This document shows, piece after piece, positions 46,982-54,419 of a stretch of DNA of 64,000 bases. The DNA is from Arthrobacter sp. ISL-65 (GTDB taxonomy: Bacteria; Actinomycetota; Actinomycetes; Actinomycetales; Micrococcaceae). Both the position numbers and the translations under genes were made by a program. The stretch is from positions 1 to 64,000 of the forward strand of contig NZ_JAGGPN010000063.1 in assembly GCF_018613795.1 (NCBI RefSeq), given 5' to 3'. How positions within the stretch are numbered: position 1 is the stretch's first letter; each line of letters begins with the position of its first letter. A model generated the notes under the pieces. It was not told where the DNA came from. It saw only the letters and a program-made list of their open reading frames with translations, and made no database searches.

Positions 46982-48629
46982 CCTGATCATCCTCGCCGGC
47001 ACCGTCCACACGATGGACGGCCTGCCGTCTAGGAACCCGGAGCCACAGGCCGTTGCCGTCCGGGACGGCGTGATTGCCGCCGTCGGAAGCCGTGCAGATG
47101 CGGCAGAGTGGCGGGCCGCGGAGGTCATCGACTTCGGTGACGCCGTGTTGACCCCCGGCCTGGTGGACTGCCACATCCATCCTGTTTTTGGGCTGGAACT
47201 GACCCGCGGCTGCGACCTGTCCGGCGCCGCGGACCTGGCTGCGGTGCGCACGCTTCTGCGCGCCGAGGCGGCCGCGACAGCGCCCGGCGAGTGGGTGCGC
47301 GGCTGGGGCCTGGACCCCAACGTGTTCGGATCCGCTGCCGCACACCGCGGGCTGATTGACGACGCCGTCTCCGGACGGCCGTGCCTTCTCCGCCTGTTCG
47401 ACGGGCATTCCGCGCTGGCCAGTTCCCGGGCCCTCGAAATCGCGGGCGTCACCGGTCCACGCGCCTTCGACCAGGCCGCAGAGGTGGTCTGCGACGGCAG
47501 CGGCAGGCCCACGGGGCTCCTGCTGGAGGCGGCCGCCGTCGAACTCGTTGCCCGGGTGATGCCCGCCGAGTCCTTCGCCGAACGGAAGGTGCGGCTGGCG
47601 GAACTGCTCACCCAGTTCTCGCGGTCCGGGCTGACGGGGGCGCACGTGATGGACTGCAACGACGATTCGCTGGAGCTTTACCGGGCGCTTGAGGAGGAGA
47701 CCGACGGCGGCCTTCCGCTGCGGCTGAGGATCTCGCCGTGGTGCATGCCGGGCACCGGTGAGCCTGACTGGCGCGGGCTGGCCGGGCAGATCGGGGTGGG
47801 AGGGCGGCGCTGGGAGGTGGCCGGCATCAAGCTGTTCGTCGACGGCACGGTGGACAATGGAACTGCCTGGCTGTTTGAGCCCGATGCCTATGGTGAGTCG
47901 GTGGCATCGTTCTGGCCCCGGCCCGCGGAATATGCCGAGGCCGTGCTCTATTTCGCCGGCCGCGGTATTCCTACAGCCACGCACGCAATCGGCGACGCCG
48001 GGGTGGCCGCGGTCCTGGATGCCTTCGAGTCCCTGCCTCCGGGCACACCGCCCGGCGTGCACCGGATCGAACACCTCGAGACCGTTCCGGACGAACTGGT
48101 CGGAAGGTTCTCCCGTTCCGGCCTGATCGCGAGCATGCAGCCGACCCACTGCACGCACTACTCCCGTGCCGACCACTCGGACAACTGGTCCACCCGGCTC
48201 GGCACGGAAAGGGCCAACAACGCCTGGCGGTGCGCGGACCTCCGTGCTGCGGGAACCACCCTGGGGCTCGGATCCGACTGGCCGATCGCCCCGTTCGAAC
48301 CGCTGCCCATCCTGGCGGACGCGCAGTTACGACGGCGGTCGGGCCGCCCGGGTGAGCAGCCGATTGTTCCCGGGCAGGCCCTCTCGGCCCGTCAGTCGCT
48401 CGAAGGCTACACCGCGCACGCCGCCAGGGCCGCGGGGGAGTGGGACGTCTCCGGCTCCATCACCGTGGGCAAACGCGCGGACTTCACGGTGTTCGATCTG
48501 GATCCGCTGGCGGCTGCGCCCGATGACCTTGCTGCTGCCCAGGTTCTGGCCACATTCGTCGACGGGCAGGCCCAGCACTCGGCGGAGCAGCACTCGGCCG
48601 TCGGGGCCGGGAGGTCACCGCTGTCCTAG
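46971..48629 (+). CDS. Amidohydrolase, YtcJ-like family
   Basis: 552 residues of the metal-dependent amidohydrolase superfamily. The metal-binding HxH is in GLVDCHIHPVFG, a later His in ATHAIGDAG and another in HRIEHLE, and the final Asp in GLGSDWPIAP. YtcJ-type enzymes act on amides or imides of largely unknown identity. ATG at 46971 lies inside the permease 3' end. No signal peptide. The substrate is presumably what the coupled permease imports. Confidence 0.9.
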   Translation: MNPDLIILAGTVHTMDGLPSRNPEPQAVAVRDGVIAAVGSRADAAEWRAAEVIDFGDAVLTPGLVDCHIHPVFGLELTRGCDLSGAADLAAVRTLLRAEAAATAPGEWVRGWGLDPNVFGSAAAHRGLIDDAVSGRPCLLRLFDGHSALASSRALEIAGVTGPRAFDQAAEVVCDGSGRPTGLLLEAAAVELVARVMPAESFAERKVRLAELLTQFSRSGLTGAHVMDCNDDSLELYRALEEETDGGLPLRLRISPWCMPGTGEPDWRGLAGQIGVGGRRWEVAGIKLFVDGTVDNGTAWLFEPDAYGESVASFWPRPAEYAEAVLYFAGRGIPTATHAIGDAGVAAVLDAFESLPPGTPPGVHRIEHLETVPDELVGRFSRSGLIASMQPTHCTHYSRADHSDNWSTRLGTERANNAWRCADLRAAGTTLGLGSDWPIAPFEPLPILADAQLRRRSGRPGEQPIVPGQALSARQSLEGYTAHAARAAGEWDVSGSITVGKRADFTVFDLDPLAAAPDDLAAAQVLATFVDGQAQHSAEQHSAVGAGRSPLS

Positions 48630-48670
48630 CGACAGGTGTCTTACGCCCCACCTGTCTTAGGCCCGGTCCC

Positions 48671-49642
48671 TCAGGCGACCGCGGCGGGCGCCACATCCTC
48701 GGGCGTCGCCGCTTCCTCCGTCAGGTCCGCCAGGAGTTCGGCAGCCGTGGGCGGGTTGGCTCCGGGACGGCGCACTGTGATCGCGGCGGCCTTCGATGCC
48801 GTGCGTCCGAGTGTTTCCAGCACTGCCGGTGCCAGGCCGTCCGCTCCGCGCGCCAGCAGCCCGTAGATCAGCGCCGCCATGTACGAATCCCCGGCGCCGA
48901 TGGTGTCGGCCACTGCGGACCGGACGGCCGGCACCACCAGCTGCAGCTCCGGAGTGGCCAGCAGCGACCCCTCGGAGCCGCGGGTGACCACGGCCAGCCC
49001 CGCACCCAGCCTGAGGATTCGCGCCGCGGTGTCCTCCAGTTGCAGCTCCGGGTACAGCCAGCGGGCATCCTCGTCGCTCAGTTTGACCACGTCGGTGAGC
49101 GGGACCAGCTCCTCGAAGATGGTCCGGGCCTCAGCGTGGCTGCCGAGCAGTGCCGGGCGGATGTTGGGATCGTAGGTGACCACGCATTCGCGGTGCGACT
49201 GCTCCAGGAGGGTCCTGACAGCTGCTGCGCCCGGAGCCAGGAAGGTCGCGATGGAGCCGGTGTGGAGCACCTTGGGAAGTGATGCCGGTGCCACCGGCGG
49301 CAGTTCCCAGCGAATGTCGAAGTCGTAGGTGGCGGAACCGTCTGCGGCGAGGGTGGCGGTGGCAGAGGCTGTGCGGCCCTTGGACCTGGAACCGGGGAGG
49401 AGCTCGACGCCGGCGCTGCTCAGGTGCGCTTCGATCGCCGCGCCGCGGTCGTCTTCGCCGATGGAGGTCAGGAGGGCTGCGCGAACGCCGAGGCGTCCGA
49501 GTCCGTAGGCGACGTTTGCCGGCGATCCGCCGGGGTGCTCGACAGTTCCGTCTGCGGACGCAACGACGTCGACCAGGGCTTCGCCGATGACGATGACATC
49601 AGGCATTGTGGCGGGAGTGCCAGTGGAATGGGTCTGAGGCAT
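48671..49642 (-). CDS. PfkB-family sugar kinase, probably fructokinase
   Basis: 323 residues. N-terminal GGSPANVAYGLGRLG and the C-terminal ATP/catalytic motif DTIGAGDSYMA define the PfkB family; the length and EALVD start match fructokinases. It would phosphorylate fructose brought in by the adjacent ABC transporter or released by the levanase. ATG at 49642 has AAAGG at six bases. It is the last gene of the transporter operon, 83 bp after the ATPase. Confidence 0.9.
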   Translation of the reverse strand: MPQTHSTGTPATMPDVIVIGEALVDVVASADGTVEHPGGSPANVAYGLGRLGVRAALLTSIGEDDRGAAIEAHLSSAGVELLPGSRSKGRTASATATLAADGSATYDFDIRWELPPVAPASLPKVLHTGSIATFLAPGAAAVRTLLEQSHRECVVTYDPNIRPALLGSHAEARTIFEELVPLTDVVKLSDEDARWLYPELQLEDTAARILRLGAGLAVVTRGSEGSLLATPELQLVVPAVRSAVADTIGAGDSYMAALIYGLLARGADGLAPAVLETLGRTASKAAAITVRRPGANPPTAAELLADLTEEAATPEDVAPAAVA

Positions 49643-49725
49643 GGAGGGCCTTTCATGGAGCCGTCCGCGGACCCGGTGGAGGCCCGCGGACGGAGTTGGG
49701 GGAGAATCGGTGGTGCTCTTGCGGA

Positions 49726-50520
49726 CTAGGCCGTTGCGGCGCCCGTCATGATGGCCACGGCGTCGGTCATGCTGTGCGACTGCGGCGTGATGGTTGCCGC
49801 GCACTTTCCGAGCCGCTGGATGTGGATCCGGTCCGCCACGTCAAACACATGCGGCATGTTGTGGCTGATCAGGATGACCGGGAGGCCGCGGTCCCGGAGA
49901 TCGCGGACCAGCTGCAGGACCTGGTTCGACTCCCGGACGCCAAGTGCCGCAGTCGGCTCATCGAGGACAACCACCTTGGAGCCGAACGCCGCGGCGCGGG
50001 CCACTGCCACCGCCTGGCGCTGGCCCCCGGACAGGTTCTCCACCGGGACTGTCACGTCCTGCAGCGTCGAGATGCCGAGCCGGGTCAGTTCCTCCTTGGC
50101 CTTGCGGCGCATGCCCTTGGTGTCCAGGACGCGGAAGAGCTTGCCCAGCGGGCCGGGAAGCCGCTCTTCGCGGCCCAGGAACAGATTGGAGGCGACGTCG
50201 AGCGCCGGTGATACGGCAAGGTTCTGGTAAACGGTTTCGATGCCGTGGACGCGGGCGTCCTGCGGGCGCTTGAAGTGGACTTGCTGGCCGGAAACGAACA
50301 ACTCGCCCGAGTCCGGGACCTCGGCACCGGTGAGGCACTTGATGAGCGTGGATTTTCCGGCACCGTTGTCGCCAATGATCGCCAGGACTTCGCCCGGGTA
50401 CAGGTTAAGGCTGACGCCGTCCAGACCCACAACGCGGCCGAAGGTCTTGACGAGGTTCCTGGCCTGCAGGATCGGCTGGCGGACCTCGGTCTTGGCCGGC
50501 TGGAATTCTGTGGCGGTCAT
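49726..50520 (-). CDS. Sugar ABC transporter ATP-binding protein (single domain)
   Basis: 264 residues. Walker A GDNGAGKST, signature LSGGQRQAVAVARA, Walker B VVVLDEPTAAL and the switch His in LISHNMPHV are all present. Unlike RbsA-type proteins, which carry two ATPase domains, this has one, as in FrcA-type fructose transporters. ATG overlaps the permease stop by 4 bp. With one permease gene, the complex is probably two ATPases plus two permeases. Confidence 0.94.
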   Translation of the reverse strand: MTATEFQPAKTEVRQPILQARNLVKTFGRVVGLDGVSLNLYPGEVLAIIGDNGAGKSTLIKCLTGAEVPDSGELFVSGQQVHFKRPQDARVHGIETVYQNLAVSPALDVASNLFLGREERLPGPLGKLFRVLDTKGMRRKAKEELTRLGISTLQDVTVPVENLSGGQRQAVAVARAAAFGSKVVVLDEPTAALGVRESNQVLQLVRDLRDRGLPVILISHNMPHVFDVADRIHIQRLGKCAATITPQSHSMTDAVAIMTGAATA

Positions 50521-51563
50521 GATTTCACCTTTCGGATCCACTGGTCGATCGACACAGCGAGGATGATGAGGACGCCCACGGCGAGGGTCTGGTAGAGCAC
50601 ATCGAGGCCGGCGAGGGACAGGCCGTTGCGGAACACCCCGACGATCAGCGCCCCGAGGAGGGAGCCCCAGATGGAGCCACGTCCGCCAAAGAGGCTGGTT
50701 CCGCCGATGACGACGGCGGTGATGGAGTCGAGGTTCAGGTCCACGCCGGCGTTGGGGCTGGCTGCGTTCGTGCGGCCGATCTGGATCCACGCGCCAACGG
50801 CCAGCACGGCCCCCGCTGCGAGGTAAACGCTCATCAGTACCCGGTTCACCGGGATACCGGCCAGGCGGGCGGCTTCCTTGTCATCGCCAACCGCGTAGAC
50901 GTGCCGGCCCCAGGCGGTCTTTCCGAGGATGAACGCGACCGCGATGTAGAGCAGGAGCATCATGACCACGCCGGTGGAGATCCGCACGGGGCCGACCGGG
51001 AACGTGCTGCCCATCCACGTCAGCAGGCCGGGCATGCTGGAGCCGCGGACTGTAGAGCCGCCGGAGTAGAGCAGCGTCACGGCGATGAAGATGTTCAGCG
51101 TTCCGAGCGTGACGATGAACGGGGGGAGCCGGAACCTGGTGACCAGGAAACCGTTCAGCGCCCCTGCTGCCAGACCCACGACGAGGCCGAGGAGGAGAGC
51201 CAGCGGAGCGGGCATGCCGCTGCCGACGGCCAGCTGTGCCACCACCATGGACGCGAGGATCATGACGGCGCCCACTGAGAGATCGATGCCGGCGGTGAGG
51301 ATGATGAGGGTTTGAGCGATTGCGAGGGTTCCCACCACCGAGACCTGCTGAGTGATCAGGGACAGGTTCTCGACACGCAGGAACCTCTCATTGAGGAGCC
51401 CGAAGACCACCACCGCAACAAGCAGGACAATGGCCGGGCTGAGCGCGGGATAGCGGTGGAGGATGTTGCGGATTCGGCTGAGCGGGGTCTGACGGTCGAG
51501 GAATTCCTCGGCCGGGTCTGCATGGCCTGCGGCGGGCGGTCCGGCTGTCTGTTGCTGGGTCAC
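50517..51563 (-). CDS. Sugar ABC transporter permease (RbsC/FrcC type)
   Basis: 348 residues with eight to ten helices; the family blocks ILTAGIDLSVGA, GFLVTRFRLPPFIVTLGT and AVVIGGTSLFGGRGS are typical of ribose/fructose/xylose permeases. GTG at 51563 is the start. It is flanked by its binding protein (upstream) and ATPase (4-bp overlap), and imports the sugar that the operon's kinase then phosphorylates. Confidence 0.94.
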   Translation of the reverse strand: MTQQQTAGPPAAGHADPAEEFLDRQTPLSRIRNILHRYPALSPAIVLLVAVVVFGLLNERFLRVENLSLITQQVSVVGTLAIAQTLIILTAGIDLSVGAVMILASMVVAQLAVGSGMPAPLALLLGLVVGLAAGALNGFLVTRFRLPPFIVTLGTLNIFIAVTLLYSGGSTVRGSSMPGLLTWMGSTFPVGPVRISTGVVMMLLLYIAVAFILGKTAWGRHVYAVGDDKEAARLAGIPVNRVLMSVYLAAGAVLAVGAWIQIGRTNAASPNAGVDLNLDSITAVVIGGTSLFGGRGSIWGSLLGALIVGVFRNGLSLAGLDVLYQTLAVGVLIILAVSIDQWIRKVKS

Positions 51564-51711
51564 TGTTGCTCCTGAACTTCAAGGTCCTGCTGGGGCTGGT
51601 TCGGCTGGGACTGGTGCGGCGGCTGCTGCTTCTGCAGTTAATTCTCCTGCTGTGAACCGCGGGAGAGTACTGAATCTTCAGCACGCTCCCGCGGTGCGGG
51701 GTCCATGCTGG

Positions 51712-52830
51712 TTACTTGCCCCAGCAGATCTTGGAGGCATCGGACGTGGTGATGCTCTTGACGCCGTCGACGGCCTTATCCGTGACGAGCTCGACGCCGG
51801 TGTTGTAGAAGTCCAGTCCTGGTGAGTTGGCCGGCTTCTTGCCGGTCTTGGCCAGCTCAACGATGGCCTTGACGCCCAGTTCCGCCATCTTCACCGGGTA
51901 CTGCTGGGCAGTGGCGCCGATCACGCCGGCCTTGACGTTGTTGACGCCCGAGCAGCCGCCGTCCACCGAGACCACCAAGACGTCCTTTTCCTTGCCGGCA
52001 GACTTCAGCGCCTCGAAGGCGCCGGCCGCAGCTGGCTCGTTGATGGTGTAGACCACATTGACGTTCGGGTTCTTGGCGAGGAGGGTCTCCATGGCAGTCC
52101 GGCCGCCGTCTTCAGCGCCCTGGCTTGCCTGGCTGCCCACGATTTCGTAGTCGCCGCCCTTGCCGCCGGTGTATTTGCCGGTCTTGGCCTCGTCGCCGTT
52201 CTTCTTCTTGTCCGCGGTGTCGATGCCGAGGCCGGTCAGGAAGCCCTGGTCCCGGTTGTAGTCCACCGAGACGACCTTGTCGTCGAACAGGTCCAGCAGC
52301 GCGATCGTGGCCTTCTTGCCGCCGAGTTGGGCGGCGGTCCACTTGCCGATCAGTTCACCGGCGGCGAAGTTGTCGGTGGCGAAGGTGATATCGGCGGCGT
52401 CAGCGGGGTCCGGCGGGGTGTCCAGGGCGATGACGAACAGCCCGGCATCTTTGGCCTTTTTCAGGGCATCGACGACGGAAGGGCCGTTGGGCGTGATGAG
52501 GATGCCCTTGTCGCCTTTGGAGATTGCGTTTTCGATTGCCTGGATCTGCGTCTCTTCGTCGCCGTCGGCCTTGCCTGCTGCGAGCTTGAGGTCCACGCCG
52601 TCGGTTTCGGCGGCCTTCTTGGCGCCGTCCTGCATTGAAACGAAGAACGGGTTCGAGGTGGTCTTGACGATCAGGGACACGCCGACCTTCTCGGCCGAAG
52701 AGCTTCCGGCTGACGATGTGGTCGGCGAACTCCCGCCGCAAGCGGTGAGGCTGAGCGTGCCGAGGGTCAGGACTGCACCGATGGCAAGCAGGCGGTGGGT
52801 GACTGTCCGCGGGGCTTTGGAACTCAACAT
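51712..52830 (-). CDS. Sugar ABC transporter substrate-binding lipoprotein
   Basis: 372 residues of the RbsB/FrcB type. The signal peptide ends in the lipobox SLTAC with Cys31. Sugar-binding features include TTSNPFFVSMQDGAKKAA and a late VSVDGGCSG. ATG at 52830 is chosen for AGGAGA four bases before it. Fructose is the likely ligand given the fructokinase and levanase nearby (inference). A gap of about 150 bp to the permease may hold a weak attenuator. Confidence 0.93.
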   Translation of the reverse strand: MLSSKAPRTVTHRLLAIGAVLTLGTLSLTACGGSSPTTSSAGSSSAEKVGVSLIVKTTSNPFFVSMQDGAKKAAETDGVDLKLAAGKADGDEETQIQAIENAISKGDKGILITPNGPSVVDALKKAKDAGLFVIALDTPPDPADAADITFATDNFAAGELIGKWTAAQLGGKKATIALLDLFDDKVVSVDYNRDQGFLTGLGIDTADKKKNGDEAKTGKYTGGKGGDYEIVGSQASQGAEDGGRTAMETLLAKNPNVNVVYTINEPAAAGAFEALKSAGKEKDVLVVSVDGGCSGVNNVKAGVIGATAQQYPVKMAELGVKAIVELAKTGKKPANSPGLDFYNTGVELVTDKAVDGVKSITTSDASKICWGK

Positions 52831-52863
52831 TGAATCTCCTGGTTTCATGGCACTTCTGGTGCC

Positions 52864-52915
52864 TGACAACGATGTCATGCATCATGTAATCAAGGTCACA
52901 AGGTACAGTCAAGAG
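52864..52915 (-). promoter_or_regulatory. Promoter and operator-like site of the sugar transporter operon
   Basis: On the minus strand a TTGACT box lies near 52910 and a TTACAT-like -10 about 17 bases further. TGACAACGATGTC at 52864-52876 falls just after it. The same 13-mer recurs at 52942-52954 and a close relative at 57126, suggesting one LacI-type regulator acts on all. Confidence 0.6.
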
Positions 52916-52940
52916 AAATTCGATGATGAAGGACCAATTT

Positions 52941-53993
52941 ATGACAACGATGTCTAATCGTTACCAGCCCGATACGACAAAGAACCGGCCTACGATGCGC
53001 CATGTCGCGGCACTGGCCGGCGTCGGCATCAAGACCGTCTCCCGAGTGATGAACGATGAACCGGGGGTCTCAGAGGCGACCCGCCAGCGCGTACTCGGCG
53101 CTTCCCAGCAGCTCAACTATCAGTTGGACATGGCAGCGGGAAGCCTTCGCCGGGCGGGCCGCCGGACTCTTTCCATCGGCCTCCTGCTGCCGAGCGTGTC
53201 CAATCCCTTCAGCGGTGAGATTCACCGCGCCCTGGAGGACTCCCTGGCCGCCCGAGGGATTGCGGTCTTCGCCGCCAGCCTCGATGACGACCCCGAAAGG
53301 GAGAAAGCCCTGGTTGCCGCCTTCCTGGGCAGGCGCGTGGACGGGCTGGTCCTGACGCCGATTGCAAAAAGCCAGTCCTACGTCATCCCGGAGCACTCAC
53401 GTGACCTGCCCATGGTCTTCATCGACCGTGAACCCGTGGGCATCGAGGCAGACGCAGTGGTGACGGATAACGCGGTCGGATCAGCCATGGCCGCCAGCCA
53501 CCTGATCGCACAGGGCCACACGAAGCTCGCCTATCTCGGTGACCGCACAGATATCCAGACCGCCCGCGAACGCCGGCGCGGTTTCATCGAAGAAGTCGGC
53601 AGGGCGGGCATCGCAACCTCCTCGGTTCCGGTGCTCGAAGGCCTCCACGACGAGGATTCGGCGAGGCGGGCCGCCCTTCAGTTGCTGACATCGGAGAACC
53701 CGCCCACGGCCATCTTCTCCAGCCAGAACCTCGTCACGTTCGGCGTTATGCGGGCGCTGAAAGAGCTTGGCGCCAGCAAGCGCGTTGCCCTCGTCGGCTT
53801 CGACGACTTCACCCTGGCCGACATGATGGAGCCGGGCGTGACCGTCATTGCACAGCACCCCGACAGGATCGGAAAACTGGCCGCCGAACGCCTGCTGGCC
53901 CGGATCGACGGCGACAACAGCGCGCCGCAGACCTACGTCGTCCCCTCGGAACTCATTACCCGCGGGTCAGGCGAGCTGCGCCCACCGGTGTAA
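52941..53993 (+). CDS. LacI-family regulator of the fructose/fructan genes
   Basis: 350 residues: LacI HTH (about residues 15-60, MRHVAALAGVGIKTVSRVMND) and a sugar-binding effector domain. ATG at 52941 is chosen because AAGGA lies seven bases upstream; earlier in-frame ATGs at 52923 and 52926 have none. It is divergent from the transporter operon. A TGACAACGATGTC operator-like site overlaps its own start codon, so it probably represses itself as well as the transporter and levanase. Confidence 0.9.
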   Translation: MTTMSNRYQPDTTKNRPTMRHVAALAGVGIKTVSRVMNDEPGVSEATRQRVLGASQQLNYQLDMAAGSLRRAGRRTLSIGLLLPSVSNPFSGEIHRALEDSLAARGIAVFAASLDDDPEREKALVAAFLGRRVDGLVLTPIAKSQSYVIPEHSRDLPMVFIDREPVGIEADAVVTDNAVGSAMAASHLIAQGHTKLAYLGDRTDIQTARERRRGFIEEVGRAGIATSSVPVLEGLHDEDSARRAALQLLTSENPPTAIFSSQNLVTFGVMRALKELGASKRVALVGFDDFTLADMMEPGVTVIAQHPDRIGKLAAERLLARIDGDNSAPQTYVVPSELITRGSGELRPPV

Positions 53994-54037
53994 ACCAGAA
54001 CCACCGACCCCTCAAAACCCATCCCGACAGGAGAACC

Positions 54038-54331
54038 ATGACCAAGACGCTCTACGCCGAATTCACCGTCAAGCCCGGCAGCGAGACCCGCGTTGCCGAG
54101 ATGATGCGCGCACTGACCGAGCAGGTGCGCAGCGAGCCCGGCAACCAGCTGTTCCTGCCGTACACGCGGGAAAGCAACCCCCGGGAATACTTCGTTTTCG
54201 AGGTGTATCGCGACGATGCAGCCTTCCAGGAACACATCACGGCGGACTATGGCGCCCGGTTCAACGGGGAGCTCGCGGACCATATTGAGGAGGATGGTTC
54301 GGTGCTGACCTGGCTGCAGCCGGTCCACTAG
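54038..54331 (+). CDS. Small ABM-domain protein (antibiotic biosynthesis monooxygenase fold)
   Basis: 97 residues, one ferredoxin-like ABM domain with FTVKPGSETRVAEMMRAL and a C-terminal AAFQEHITADYGARF. Members include quinol monooxygenases and heme-degrading enzymes, but many are uncharacterised. It follows the LacI gene by 44 bp with its own ribosome site (CAGGAGAA) and ends at a terminator. Link to sugar metabolism unclear. Confidence 0.85.
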   Translation: MTKTLYAEFTVKPGSETRVAEMMRALTEQVRSEPGNQLFLPYTRESNPREYFVFEVYRDDAAFQEHITADYGARFNGELADHIEEDGSVLTWLQPVH

Positions 54332-54353
54332 GCCGGCGCCGCCCCGCCACGAA

Positions 54354-54397
54354 GAAGGCCGGTGGCCGCAGGTTCTGCGGTCACCGGCCTTCCTTGT
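54354..54397. terminator. Bidirectional-type hairpin between ABM gene and levanase
   Basis: A long stem (GAAGGCCGGTG...CACCGGCCTTC plus CCGCAG/CTGCGG, one internal mismatch, 3-nt loop) lies between the convergent ABM and levanase genes. CCTT and a short pyrimidine run follow. It can serve both strands. Confidence 0.75.
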
Positions 54398-54419
54398 GCC
54401 GGCCTTCTTCGAGGCGCCC